DNA of 64,000 nt. Source: Fusobacterium ulcerans. GTDB lineage: Bacteria > Fusobacteriota > Fusobacteriia > Fusobacteriales > Fusobacteriaceae. This document shows, piece by piece, positions 34,805-44,105 of the stretch; position 1 is the first letter of the stretch, and every line of letters begins with the position of its first letter. The notes under the pieces are model-generated. The model ran no database searches. It was given only the letters and a program-made list of their open reading frames with translations, and was not told where the DNA came from. Made by a program: the position numbers and the translations under genes. The DNA is taken from positions 1,194,282 to 1,258,281 of the forward strand of contig NZ_CP028105.1 in the NCBI RefSeq assembly GCF_003019675.1, read 5' to 3'.

Positions 34805-35122
34805 ATTATTTTTCTTATATTCTTCTCCCCATATAAACATTGAATCTAATATTTTTTTCAGACTATAACCAGTATCTGTAAGAGTATATTCAACTCTAGG
34901 AGGAACCTCAGCAAAAACTTTTCTTTCTAATAATCCATCTTCCTCCATGGATCTCAGATTTTGTGTAAGAACTTTTTGGGTTACACTTCCAATAGATTTT
35001 CTTAATTCACCAAATCTTTTTGTTCCTTCAATTAAATCCCTTAATATTAAGACTTTCCATTTATTTCCTATAAGTTCCAGAGTTATTTCCACAGGACATG
35101 ATGACAGATTCCTTTTTTTCAT
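34799..35122 (-). CDS. HxlR-family transcriptional regulator
   Basis: 107 aa MarR-like winged helix: CPVEITLELIGNKWKVLILRDLIEGTKRFGELRKSIGSVTQKVLTQNLRSMEEDGLLERK is the HxlR core, with the conserved Cys of CPVE that senses oxidants or electrophiles in some members (such as HypR). Likely regulates the divergent flavoprotein gene at 35267 and itself through the palindrome at 35183-35198. SD AAAGGAGAG. Confidence 0.92.
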   Translation of the reverse strand: MKKRNLSSCPVEITLELIGNKWKVLILRDLIEGTKRFGELRKSIGSVTQKVLTQNLRSMEEDGLLERKVFAEVPPRVEYTLTDTGYSLKKILDSMFIWGEEYKKNNY

Positions 35123-35182
35123 TTTCTCTCCTTTTAAACTCTTATTTTACTTAATAGTATCTTTTTGGTGCTTATATAACTT

Positions 35183-35198
35183 TAAAGTGCTTACTTTA
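35183..35198. promoter_or_regulatory. candidate HxlR operator
   Basis: Perfect inverted repeat TAAAGT-GCTT-ACTTTA centred between the divergent hxlR and flavoprotein genes. Confidence 0.5.
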
Positions 35199-35266
35199 CA
35201 AAATATATCTATATGTTTATTATATACATAAGGAAATAAAATTACAAGTTATCAAGGAGGAAAATT

Positions 35267-35671
35267 ATGAATGAAGTATTAAACTTTTTAAAAAGTAATC
35301 CTGTACAATTTTTTGCTACTGTGGGTTTAGATAATAAACCAAAAGTTCGTCCATTCCAATTTATGCTGGAAAAAGATGGAAAATTATTTTTTTGCACTTC
35401 AAATGAAAAAGAAGTTTATAAAGAAATTAAAAGTAATCCCTATGTAGAACTATGCTCATCCTCTCTAGAGTCAGTATGGGTAAGACTTCATGGAAAAGTT
35501 GTTTTTAAAAATGATCCAGATATAAAATCAAAAATATTAGAAAATAATCCTCTTATAAAATCAATTTATCAGACTCCTGATAATCCTATTTTTGAAATTT
35601 TTTATTTAGAAGGTGCAGAGGCTGTATTTTATGACTTCTCTGGAAATCCACCTAAAGAATATTCTTTATAA
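35267..35671 (+). CDS. pyridoxamine 5'-phosphate oxidase-like flavoprotein
   Basis: 134 aa split-barrel: FFATVGLDNKPKVRPFQFMLEKDGKLFFCTSNEKEVYKEIKSNPYVELC, then VWVRLHGKVVF, is the common FMN-binding pattern of short PNPOx-like proteins (including NimA-like and general stress types). Probably an FMN- or F420-independent reductase of small electrophiles. Divergent from hxlR. SD AAGGAGG. Its stop is 9 nt before direct-repeat copy 2. Confidence 0.85.
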   Translation: MNEVLNFLKSNPVQFFATVGLDNKPKVRPFQFMLEKDGKLFFCTSNEKEVYKEIKSNPYVELCSSSLESVWVRLHGKVVFKNDPDIKSKILENNPLIKSIYQTPDNPIFEIFYLEGAEAVFYDFSGNPPKEYSL

Positions 35672-35679
35672 AAGTTTCA

Positions 35680-35806
35680 AAAAAGAAAAAATCCCTTTTT
35701 CTTAGAGAGGGATTTTTCTTTTATCTATATATTAAAACATCTTGGGGAAAGATTTTATATGTTTAATATACCAAGACTTTGTGAAATTATTGTGAACTTT
35801 CCAGTA
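35680..35806. repeat. direct repeat, copy 2 (about 128 bp)
   Basis: Near-identical to 34676-34804, offset by about 1,003 bp. Lies between the convergent flavoprotein gene and the EamA gene, and contains the same terminator hairpin (AAAAATCCCT/AGGGATTTTT) serving both. Confidence 0.92.
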
Positions 35807-35816
35807 CATTTTTTTA

Positions 35817-36704
35817 CTAGTTCTTTTTTGTTAAGAACTTCCATTTAGTTTCTTGTGTAACTATTGCTACAAAAACCAACATACATCCTATCCCCATTTG
35901 AAAGGTCATCCTCTCATTAAGATACCATACAGCAAAAATAGCTCCAAAAACTGACTGAAGAGTTAATATTAAAGCTGTGCTGGTAGAAGAGATATATCTT
36001 TGGGCAATTGTCTGTATAGCAAAAGAAATAACTGTACTTATAACTACCAAATATCCTAATGTCCATTTTATTTTAGGAAGGATTGAAAAATCATATCCCT
36101 CAAAATATCCCACAAGAATAATAAATATTCCTGCTGTTACTATAAATTGAATTACTGTTATAAGTATAGGATCAGAATCTCTTCCATATTTCTCAATAGC
36201 TATCATATGTGCTGCAAAGAAAAATGAACAGCATCCTGCCACCATGTCCCAGATATTAAAAGCTACTCCTTTTTCGATAGTGAGGAAGCCCAATCCAACT
36301 GTTGCTAAAAAAGCTCCTATTACAGCATATTTATCAGGTCTTTTCTTGTTTATTATCCATGCAAGAAATGGAACTATTAGTACATATGCTCCTATTATAA
36401 AAGATACTTTTGATGCTGTAGTATTTTTTATACTAATTATCATAAAATAAAATGCAAGAAACATAAATATTCCTATTATACTTCCATTTTTTATGTCTTT
36501 CATTTTTGCTTTCTTTATCTTTCCTATATAAATAACAAAAAGAAGCAAGGCTGAAAAACCAAATCTAAACATCATAAGTGAAAAAGGCTGAACGATACTC
36601 AAAGTGTCTTTTAATACAGCAAATGTAGTCCCCCATACCAAAGCTACAATTGCTAACGTTACAGAAGATGCCATCTTTAATTTTTCATTTTTATTATTTT
36701 TCAT
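35817..36704 (-). CDS. EamA/DMT-family transporter
   Basis: 295 aa with ten hydrophobic helices in two EamA repeats (ALVWGTTFAVLKDTLSIVQPFSLMMFRFGFSALLLF; later SSTSTALILTLQSVFGAIFAVWYLNERMTFQMGIGCMLVFVAI). Members export amino acids or metabolites across the inner membrane. Substrate unknown. Starts 32 nt downstream of the amidohydrolase stop on the same strand, so it may belong to that operon. Confidence 0.9.
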   Translation of the reverse strand: MKNNKNEKLKMASSVTLAIVALVWGTTFAVLKDTLSIVQPFSLMMFRFGFSALLLFVIYIGKIKKAKMKDIKNGSIIGIFMFLAFYFMIISIKNTTASKVSFIIGAYVLIVPFLAWIINKKRPDKYAVIGAFLATVGLGFLTIEKGVAFNIWDMVAGCCSFFFAAHMIAIEKYGRDSDPILITVIQFIVTAGIFIILVGYFEGYDFSILPKIKWTLGYLVVISTVISFAIQTIAQRYISSTSTALILTLQSVFGAIFAVWYLNERMTFQMGIGCMLVFVAIVTQETKWKFLTKKN

Positions 36705-36736
36705 CTATCCCCCTCTAAGTATCATCTCCAGCTAAA

Positions 36737-38107
36737 TTATTTTATTTCTATTACAGGGAATCTATCTGGAATTACTATTCCAGCTTTAGCCATAACTTTT
36801 TTATTCTGTATTTTAACTTTTTCAAGAAGATCTTTTTCATCAAGGAAAAGAATTTCTCTGTTTTTCATTAGCCATTTACCATTGCACATATTAGATTCTA
36901 CATTTTCACTGCTCATGGCATATACAATATTTGCCACAGGATCAATCACTGGAAGAGAATGAATAGTATCTGGATTTAAAATAATAAGATCAGCTTTTTT
37001 CCCAACTTCCAGACTTCCAATTTCTTTTTCCATCAATGCACATCTAGCTCCATTTATTGTAGCCATTTCCAGCACCTGCTCTGCTGATACTGTTTTAGGA
37101 TTTAAAGTTCTCCCTTTATGAATAAGTGAAGTAAGATACATATCTCTCATCATATCCATTCTATTATTTGATGGAGCTCCATCTGTTCCAATAGACACAG
37201 CTATTCCTTTTTCCAACATTTCTGGTATTTTAGCAAATCCAAGAACTACTTTCATTGCTGCGCCAGGGTTATGTGATACCTTTACATCATACAATCTAAA
37301 TAGAGCTATTTCTCTTTCTGTCAGCCATACGGTATGAGCCGCTACAAGATTAGGACCAAGAGCTCCAAGCCTATTCATATGTTCAACTGTTGTCTCTCCT
37401 CTTGTGGCTCTTGTGTAATCCATTTCCTCTTTTACTTCAAGAACATGCATGTGAATACCTGTATTATACTTATCTGCTAATGTTTTTGTTCCTTTTATTA
37501 ACTCATCAGAGTTGTTAAATATAGTCCTTAGTCCAAACCAGATTTTTATTCTTCCATCTGCTGTATCATTATATTTTTTAAATAACTCCTCCTGAAAATC
37601 AAGTTCTTCCTGAGTTGTTTTCTGCCATGCTTTTGGCAGCCCCTCTCCCTCATCCATTGTAGATTTAGAAAGACAAGCTCTTAATCCACACTTTTCTACA
37701 GCTTCAGCCATAGCATCTACATATTGTCCTCCAGCTTCCAGAAAAGTTGTCACTCCTGTTTTTATAAGCTCTACACAACAAGCAGTAGAAGAGATAAGAG
37801 AGTCTTCATAATTGAAGCTGCTTTCATATGGCCATACCCTTTCTCTCAGCCAAGTAAGAAGAACCACATCATCTGCTACTCCTCTTCCCAATTGCTGCGA
37901 AAGATGTACATGAGTATTCACAAGCCCAGGAAGAATAATTTTTCCTTGTACATCATAAATTTCTGCATCAGCATTTACAAGAGAGGGTTCAACTTTTCCC
38001 ACAGCTTTTATTTTATCATCTTCTATTAAGACAGAGCCATTTTTAAATATCTCTCTGTTTTTATTCATAGAGATTACATATCCATTTTTTATCAAAATTT
38101 GAGACAT
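36737..38107 (-). CDS. amidohydrolase, TRZ/ATZ or MTA/SAH/guanine-deaminase type
   Basis: 456 aa from ATG 38105-38107 (SD GGGAGG); the longer frame from 38131 would include that SD and run into the upstream gene. Metal site: LPGLVNTHVHLSQ (H-x-H), HMHVLEV (His), VAAHTVWLTE (His) and VSIGTDGAPSNN (Asp). C-terminal NPDTIHSLPVIDPVANIVYAM. Zinc-dependent cytosolic deaminase of purine-like or S-adenosyl substrates. The neighbouring NCS2 purine permease 16 nt upstream supports a purine/nucleobase substrate (inference). Confidence 0.87.
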   Translation of the reverse strand: MSQILIKNGYVISMNKNREIFKNGSVLIEDDKIKAVGKVEPSLVNADAEIYDVQGKIILPGLVNTHVHLSQQLGRGVADDVVLLTWLRERVWPYESSFNYEDSLISSTACCVELIKTGVTTFLEAGGQYVDAMAEAVEKCGLRACLSKSTMDEGEGLPKAWQKTTQEELDFQEELFKKYNDTADGRIKIWFGLRTIFNNSDELIKGTKTLADKYNTGIHMHVLEVKEEMDYTRATRGETTVEHMNRLGALGPNLVAAHTVWLTEREIALFRLYDVKVSHNPGAAMKVVLGFAKIPEMLEKGIAVSIGTDGAPSNNRMDMMRDMYLTSLIHKGRTLNPKTVSAEQVLEMATINGARCALMEKEIGSLEVGKKADLIILNPDTIHSLPVIDPVANIVYAMSSENVESNMCNGKWLMKNREILFLDEKDLLEKVKIQNKKVMAKAGIVIPDRFPVIEIK

Positions 38108-38123
38108 ATTTTCCTCCCTCTTA

Positions 38124-39425
38124 TTATACAATTAAGTTTATTATAGAAAGTGTTCCTATTACCCAAAGAATAGGACTTATTTTATTATATTCTTTAGCTA
38201 TTACATGCATTATAATATATGATATGAAACCAAAACTTAATCCTATGCTGATACTGTAAGTTAATGGCATAAATATTATAGTTATAAATGCTGGCACAGA
38301 TATTTTAGTATCATTTAAATCTAAAGCTTTTACACTTTTAAACATAAATACTCCTACCATAACTAATGATGGTGCAGCGGCAAACATAGGAACTATTCCC
38401 ACTATTGGAGTTATCAGAAGAGCTGCAAGAAACAGTATTCCTGTTACAAAAGAAGCAAGTCCAGTTTTTGCTCCAGCAGCTATCCCCGCAGCTGATTCTC
38501 CAAATGTTGTAACTGTACTGGTTCCTAAAAATGCTCCTATTATAGTAGAAGAAACATCTGCAAACATCATTTTTCCAAGTCCTTTATAATGTCCATTTTC
38601 ATCTTCCAGTCCTATTTCTTTAAAACAAGCAATCAAAAACCCAAGTGAATCAAATAAATCTATAAACATAAACGAAAATATTGATCCTAAAAGAGATATT
38701 TTCAAAGCTCCAAATATATTAAGTTTAAAAGCTATAGGTGCAATACTTGGCGGCATAGCTATTACTGCATCTGGCATAGTAACAAGCCCACATACCATTC
38801 CTAGTAGAGTAGTTATTACTATACTTATCAGTATTCCTCCTCTTACTTTCTTCATTTCAAATCCAGCCATCATCATAAGTCCTCCCACTGAAAGAACTAC
38901 AGGAAGATTAAATTTACCAAGTGCCACAAGAGTAGCCTCATTCCCAACTATTATCCCCATATTTTTTAACCCTATGAATGCTATAAACAGACCTATTCCA
39001 GCAGTTGAAGCTGTTGTTATTGGTGCTGGTATTGCATTGGCAAGTTTTTCTCTAAATCCTAATGCTGCAAGAATAAAAAAGAATGTTCCTGATAAAAATA
39101 CAACTCCAAGAGCATCCTGCCAAGATACCCCTTTTCCCATTACAAGAGTGAATGTAAAAAATGCATTCAATCCCATTCCAGGAGCCATAGCTATTGGTAC
39201 ATTTCCCATAAACGCTGCTAAAAATGTTCCTATTGCAGTAGCAAGACAAGTAACTGTTATCAATGCTCCCTTATCCATTCCAGACATAGAAAGAATAGCT
39301 GGGTTGACAAATATTATATATGCCATTGCCAAAAATGTTGTTATTCCTCCTATTACTTCTGTTTTCACACTGCTGTTTCTTTCTTTAATTTTAAATACTT
39401 TTTCTAAAAATAACTCTTTAGACAA
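38124..39425 (-). CDS. NCS2-family purine permease (AzgA/PbuG type)
   Basis: 433 aa with 12-14 helices. KTEVIGGITTFLAMAYIIFVNPAILSMSGMDKGA, MGNVPIAMAPGMGLNAFFTF, and LFDSLGFLIACFKEIGLEDENG are signatures of the guanine/hypoxanthine proton symporters. Imports purine bases, probably feeding the deaminase encoded immediately downstream. SD AAGGAGG before ATG 39425. Confidence 0.93.
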   Translation of the reverse strand: MSKELFLEKVFKIKERNSSVKTEVIGGITTFLAMAYIIFVNPAILSMSGMDKGALITVTCLATAIGTFLAAFMGNVPIAMAPGMGLNAFFTFTLVMGKGVSWQDALGVVFLSGTFFFILAALGFREKLANAIPAPITTASTAGIGLFIAFIGLKNMGIIVGNEATLVALGKFNLPVVLSVGGLMMMAGFEMKKVRGGILISIVITTLLGMVCGLVTMPDAVIAMPPSIAPIAFKLNIFGALKISLLGSIFSFMFIDLFDSLGFLIACFKEIGLEDENGHYKGLGKMMFADVSSTIIGAFLGTSTVTTFGESAAGIAAGAKTGLASFVTGILFLAALLITPIVGIVPMFAAAPSLVMVGVFMFKSVKALDLNDTKISVPAFITIIFMPLTYSISIGLSFGFISYIIMHVIAKEYNKISPILWVIGTLSIINLIV

Positions 39426-39518
39426 AACCTTTCCTCCTTAAATTTCTATATATTTTAAATTATTTGTGACTAAAGAATAAAAAGGATATTAAAAATACCC
39501 TCTCAGTTATTATATTTT

Positions 39519-40466
39519 TTACCCAATAAATATTTTCCCTAAAATAGGTAAAAGAACAGGGACAGAAAATGTTAATATAATTCCTGTTATAAGAGTAACC
39601 AATCCTAGTTCTGCTCCTACAAATTTAGTAATAGGTATAAGCATTGTATCCATATTCCCAGCCCCACCAGATGCAATAGCACTTCCTTTACTTATTTTGA
39701 TTAATATAGGAAGAAAAAATACAGTAAAAAACTCCCTCATTATATTTACAATAAAGCCATAAGTTCCAGCTTCTATTCCAAATTTACTGGTCATAAATGC
39801 TCCAGTCAGACTGTAATACCCCATTCCGCCAGCTGAAATAACAGAAATATTTTCAGGAACACCTAATATTTTCCCAGCTACAGCTCCTCCTAAAAGACTT
39901 CCCATTAATATAGCCAAAGATATCAGGACAATTTTTACCCCTATTACTTTTACATATTCCAATATTTTCAAATTACTTCCAAGAAATATTCCTACTCCTG
40001 TATATAATATTATTAAAGAGATAACCAAAGAATAATTCAAAATTATCTCATAAGATTTATCCATAAAAAAAACACCAATAATTACACCTAATATTACACT
40101 TATTGGAATAATTATAGTAAGCGGAGATTTCCCCGCTTCTACTTCTTCATCTCTCCTATTTTCATAATTTTTAAGTTCTAATTGCTTTTTTATCTTTTCT
40201 AAAGGAAGGATAGTTTTTTCCAATATTATAGTTAAAATTACACTGAATAATATCCCAAAAATAGAAATAACAGCACAGTTCCATCCTATTTTTCCAAGTT
40301 CTGATATAATTTCTTCATTAATACCTGTATTCATTCCAATAGTAGTCATTAAAATTACTATAACTATATTTATTACCATATCTATTTTTTTCATAATCTC
40401 TTTTGAAAGATTTCTGATTCCTATTATGATTCCAAAAAAAAGACAGATAAAAGGCATTATTGTCAT
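39519..40466 (-). CDS. LysO-family (DUF340) lysine exporter
   Basis: 315 aa, about eight helices in two halves: PFICLFFGIIIGIRN and KKIDMVINIVIVILMTTIGMNTGINEEI (DUF340), then the second half ILEYVKVIGVKIVLISLAILMGSLLGGAVAG and GMGYYSLTGAFMTSKFGIEAGTYGFIVNIMREFFTVFFLPIL. This matches E. coli LysO/YbjE, which exports L-lysine. Lies just outside the phage-tail island, on the same strand but beyond the island's terminator. Confidence 0.88.
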   Translation of the reverse strand: MTIMPFICLFFGIIIGIRNLSKEIMKKIDMVINIVIVILMTTIGMNTGINEEIISELGKIGWNCAVISIFGILFSVILTIILEKTILPLEKIKKQLELKNYENRRDEEVEAGKSPLTIIIPISVILGVIIGVFFMDKSYEIILNYSLVISLIILYTGVGIFLGSNLKILEYVKVIGVKIVLISLAILMGSLLGGAVAGKILGVPENISVISAGGMGYYSLTGAFMTSKFGIEAGTYGFIVNIMREFFTVFFLPILIKISKGSAIASGGAGNMDTMLIPITKFVGAELGLVTLITGIILTFSVPVLLPILGKIFIG

Positions 40467-40623
40467 TTTTTAACTCCTTTTGGTGCTTTTATAAAATCAT
40501 TCTTTATTCTATCATCTTTTTTGAAAGATTACAATTTAAAGATACTATCATATAAGGGATAAAATATTAAATTGAATGTAAATAAAAAATTATTTCTACA
40601 TAATTTTAATCATCACATCAAAA

Positions 40624-40646
40624 AAGGAGCTCAGTAAGAACTCCTT
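40624..40646 (-). terminator. terminator of the tail operon
   Basis: AAGGAGCTC/GAACTCCTT hairpin followed by TTTTTTT on the minus strand, 32 nt after the holin stop. Confidence 0.7.
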
Positions 40647-40677
40647 CTTTAAAATACATTTATTCTTTTAATTAAAT

Positions 40678-41016
40678 CTAATTTTTCAATTTTTTATCCA
40701 AATGTTTTTTGCCTAATATTACTGCTCCCAGGCTTCCAATTAAAGCTGTCAATTCTCCTGGAATAGGAAGACTATATATTTCAACTCCCATAAAAGCAGT
40801 TAAATAAGGAGTTATTATGTGATGAAATATTACTAATATACTATACACATAAAACAGATGCAGAATCCCTCCTCTTTCAAGGAATTTTGAAAACACCTGT
40901 AGTCTTTCCTTTTCCACATCAGCCATTATTTGATCCACTTCTTCTGGCTGTAAATATTTTCTTAATATATCTGGTAAAAAACTGCTTACTACATTTAATA
41001 CAGTTTTTTGAAACAT
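40678..41016 (-). CDS. putative phage holin
   Basis: 112 aa from ATG 41014-41016 (SD GAGGTGAT). The N-terminal half is amphipathic and charged (EEVDQIMADVEKERLQVFSKF); the second half has two to three hydrophobic helices (GILHLFYVYSILVIFHHIITPYLTAF, LTALIGSLGAVILG) and a basic tail KKHLDKKLKN. This is the profile of three-TM phage holins. Position right after the lysozyme-like gene supports a membrane-pore role for release. Confidence 0.65.
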   Translation of the reverse strand: MFQKTVLNVVSSFLPDILRKYLQPEEVDQIMADVEKERLQVFSKFLERGGILHLFYVYSILVIFHHIITPYLTAFMGVEIYSLPIPGELTALIGSLGAVILGKKHLDKKLKN

Positions 41017-41030
41017 TAATATCACCTCTC

Positions 41031-41618
41031 TTATTTCCAATTGTTCTCTATGTTCAAATATCTTCTTTTTATATCTTGAGGTGCTTTTTTACCCCATTTC
41101 AAACCCAGTTTAAAATCATAGATATCATGGGATTTTAAAATTTTTTTAGTTTTTATAAAATTATGCATAAGTCCATTTTTACTAATATTAAACTGATTAT
41201 GATAATCTACTAAGTGGACAAAAGTTTTTTCATCTTCCAGTTCTGGCAGTTCATTGAGATTGGCTACATAATTTACCATTTCTTCAATGTGCTTTTTGTC
41301 CAGTTCATCTATATCTTCTCTATGATTTTTTAATTTATTATTAAGATCACTTATTTCTTTATCTAATCTTAACAATCTATCAAGATCACTTTTTGTAAAT
41401 CCACATTTTTCTTTTAAAAAATCTCTAGCTTTTGAATTATGCTTTACATCAAACTGGCTTCTGCCAAAGCTATATCCAGATATTCCCCTGGCATAACTGA
41501 ATTTACAAATTACATTTTCATTTCCTGAAATTTCATTTAAAGCTATTACATACATAATTTTATTTAAATCAATATTTTTTATTATTTCTTTTATATTTAT
41601 AAATATCACTCCTTTCAT
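41031..41618 (-). CDS. putative endolysin, lysozyme-like
   Basis: 195 aa. VIALNEISGNENVICKFSYARGISGYSFGRSQFDV places a Glu (about residue 28) 22-25 residues before a G-Y-S-F-G-R-x-Q motif, the spacing of the catalytic Glu and 'G..Q' helix in goose-type/lytic-transglycosylase folds. The rest is helical. No signal peptide, so it needs the holin next door. The start is unclear: ATG 41618 lacks an SD, while AAAGGAGTGAT lies just inside it and points to a start further in (no ATG/GTG/TTG well placed). Confidence 0.6.
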   Translation of the reverse strand: MKGVIFINIKEIIKNIDLNKIMYVIALNEISGNENVICKFSYARGISGYSFGRSQFDVKHNSKARDFLKEKCGFTKSDLDRLLRLDKEISDLNNKLKNHREDIDELDKKHIEEMVNYVANLNELPELEDEKTFVHLVDYHNQFNISKNGLMHNFIKTKKILKSHDIYDFKLGLKWGKKAPQDIKRRYLNIENNWK

Positions 41619-41627
41619 TTAAAAGTT

Positions 41628-43370
41628 TTATAGTGTTTCTACTTTTTTTCCTAAATATATTTGTCTTTTTAAATTTTGTTCAACAGGAAAGTTTTGGATC
41701 CAATTTGCCATATCTGAAACACCCACATTTTGAATCCAATATGGTGGGAACCGTAGAAAAAAATATGGTGCTATATCAGCTGTTTCAAAATTAGTTGGAG
41801 TTTTTCTCCATAATTCTATTTTAAATACCTCCATATTCAAACAATTATTATTAGTTCCAATTTCAATTCCAATAGCAGTTGTATCTTTTTCTCCATTGCC
41901 AGTTTGCATATAATTATCTAAATACCCTTGTGGATACTGCATTGTATTCATTTGCATTCCATAAAGATCATAATATTTATTTTTATCCTGCTCCTCTGTT
42001 TGAATATAAACATTTTCACTTGCTCTTGCTAACTGCATATTATTTACAAGATTGTAATATCCTGTACTTGTATCAAACCATTGCCAGATCATAAAGTCAT
42101 CTGTATTTCTAGCCCAAGCATTTATTCTAACATGAAAAATACAAAGTATTTTGTCGTTATTTCTTATGGCTTCTTCTACTAATTTCCCTGAAAACTTTAT
42201 AATTAATGGATATGAAATATTATTAGGCTGTTCTTGAGGTATAGAAGAAGAAAATGGAAAATTCACATAATTATTATCTTTTTGAGTTCCACCATTTATA
42301 GCATCTATTAATGGGGTAATATCCATATCAGTTTTAACTGGGACTTGGGAATTATACGAATCAAAATATCTCATTTCTACTTTAAAATCTTCATTATTAT
42401 TAGCAGATGTTATTTGAGGATTCAATCTTTCCCATTTCTCATATTTCCACTTTACTTTCCCTTCTAATTCTGGATAATTTTCTCTATATATTGGCCTATA
42501 GTTTTCAAGAGATAGCCAGTCTTCTGGAGTTTCTACTGTCCTAGTCAAAGTCTCGACAATATCTCCTGCTGTTGCTCCTGTTCCTGAAATACCCGCTTCT
42601 CCTTTCCAAGTTGACCACTGAAATTCAGATCCATCATCATATATAAATTTATAATATACTTTTTCATTATCTTCTCTTACAAATTGAGTCCTTACTATTC
42701 CATTTCCTTTTCTTCCCTGTTCTCCTTGTTCACCCTTTTCTCCAATATCTCCTTTATCTCCTTTTGGAAGTACAAAATTTAATACTTGTTCTGGACTTTC
42801 ACCATTTATTATTACTTGTGCTTGTTCTCCTTTTTCAACATTTCCAACAGAAAGAATATTTCCAGGCCCTATATCCCCACGATCTCCCTTTTCTCCTTTT
42901 AGGTTATCACTATATTGGTATTCTGTTTCTCCCTCTACTCTTACTCCTAGTTTATTTTCTTCCCAATTGAATTCTAGCCCTCTTCCTACAAGAGATAACA
43001 GCCATTCTTCTTCTGTCCCTCCATAACCATTTTTTACTGCTACTTGATATGCATTATACCCATCTTCAACAGTGAACTCTCCTCTTCCTCCATCTGTATA
43101 AAGTATCTCATAATAATTAATTTCACCTATTTCACTTTTTTTAGTAACACTTGATATCCCTCTTCCAGTATCTCCCTTTTCTCCTGTATTTCCTTTTTCT
43201 CCTTTTTTAGCTGTTATTTCCCCTATAACATTATTATCTTCTCTTATTATCTCATAAACATTGCTTCCATCAACTAAAGTTTCTTTATATTTTACTTCTT
43301 TTATAGAAAAACCTCTTGGCCCTTCTATTACATCAGCATTTATATTTAAAGAAATATTTCCTTTTTTCAT
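41628..43370 (-). CDS. tail fibre with collagen-like repeats
   Basis: 580 aa from ATG 43368-43370 (SD GGAGG at 7 nt). Three Gly-X-Y stretches (near residues 57-70, 159-170 and 204-224, such as KGEKGNTGEKGDTG and KGDKGDIGEKGEQGEQG) alternate with short beta domains, including NAYQVAVKNGYGGTEEEWLLSL, a module seen in many phage fibres. The C-terminal 300 residues form a different, Tyr/Asn/Trp-rich domain, likely the receptor-binding tip. Collagen-like triple helices would make it a trimer. In a tailocin this protein would set the target range. Confidence 0.8.
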   Translation of the reverse strand: MKKGNISLNINADVIEGPRGFSIKEVKYKETLVDGSNVYEIIREDNNVIGEITAKKGEKGNTGEKGDTGRGISSVTKKSEIGEINYYEILYTDGGRGEFTVEDGYNAYQVAVKNGYGGTEEEWLLSLVGRGLEFNWEENKLGVRVEGETEYQYSDNLKGEKGDRGDIGPGNILSVGNVEKGEQAQVIINGESPEQVLNFVLPKGDKGDIGEKGEQGEQGRKGNGIVRTQFVREDNEKVYYKFIYDDGSEFQWSTWKGEAGISGTGATAGDIVETLTRTVETPEDWLSLENYRPIYRENYPELEGKVKWKYEKWERLNPQITSANNNEDFKVEMRYFDSYNSQVPVKTDMDITPLIDAINGGTQKDNNYVNFPFSSSIPQEQPNNISYPLIIKFSGKLVEEAIRNNDKILCIFHVRINAWARNTDDFMIWQWFDTSTGYYNLVNNMQLARASENVYIQTEEQDKNKYYDLYGMQMNTMQYPQGYLDNYMQTGNGEKDTTAIGIEIGTNNNCLNMEVFKIELWRKTPTNFETADIAPYFFLRFPPYWIQNVGVSDMANWIQNFPVEQNLKRQIYLGKKVETL

Positions 43371-43385
43371 AATCAAGCCTCCTTT

Positions 43386-44096
43386 TTATCTCACATATAT
43401 AGCTCTAAGTGTATGTTTATCTCTTCTTTGTTTTATTCTAGTCACTGTATTAGAAATTCTTGTTACATAGCTATCATAATCCCTATCCCCATCTTCTCCT
43501 CCTCTTTGTACCATAGTCACCTGATTATATGTTAGCCAAGCATCTATTGGAGTACTCAAAGAAATAACTCTTTCATTATATCCTGTCCATATAAATAAAA
43601 TCTCATTATATCCTGATATATCATTGTGTGTTATATCCCCCTGTTGAGAGCCACTCCATATTTTTGTCCAACTTATTAACTTCTGTACTTCTATCCAATT
43701 TTGAAATTTTCCTTTATCATTACAAAATTGAATATATCCATTATTATCTTTATAAGCTATTTGAGGTACAAAGTTATTTGTAGCTGCTGTTGATGTTATT
43801 ACATTTCCACAATACACATCTCCCACTTTTATTCCACCACTTGTACCCCTCTGAACTAGTTTACTTCCTACATTCTCCATTGACATATCTTCTTTATATA
43901 TTGTTTCTTTCAAAAAATCTTTTATCACTTTATATGAATTTACAATATTGTCCCAGTTAATATTTAAAGCATGCCCTGCTGGAACATCTGCCATAGGTTT
44001 ATTTATTTCTGTTTTCAATTTTGAATAAACCTCAGGGTCATACATCAAAGCTATTGCTGTTGCTATTTCTTCTAATCTTCCTTTATCAAGTGCCAT
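43386..44096 (-). CDS. tail-tip/fibre-associated structural protein
   Basis: 236 aa. N-terminal helix (LEEIATAIALMYDPEVYSKLKTEINKP), then a beta-rich region with GGIKVGDVYCGN and a C-terminal domain (IWSGSQQGDITHNDISGYNEILFIW) resembling carbohydrate-binding tips of tail fibres. No confident family. Between the hub-like gene and the collagen-like fibre, with SDs and no gaps, so it is probably part of the tail-tip complex. Confidence 0.5.
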   Translation of the reverse strand: MALDKGRLEEIATAIALMYDPEVYSKLKTEINKPMADVPAGHALNINWDNIVNSYKVIKDFLKETIYKEDMSMENVGSKLVQRGTSGGIKVGDVYCGNVITSTAATNNFVPQIAYKDNNGYIQFCNDKGKFQNWIEVQKLISWTKIWSGSQQGDITHNDISGYNEILFIWTGYNERVISLSTPIDAWLTYNQVTMVQRGGEDGDRDYDSYVTRISNTVTRIKQRRDKHTLRAIYVR

Positions 44097-44105
44097 TTCT
44101 CCTCC

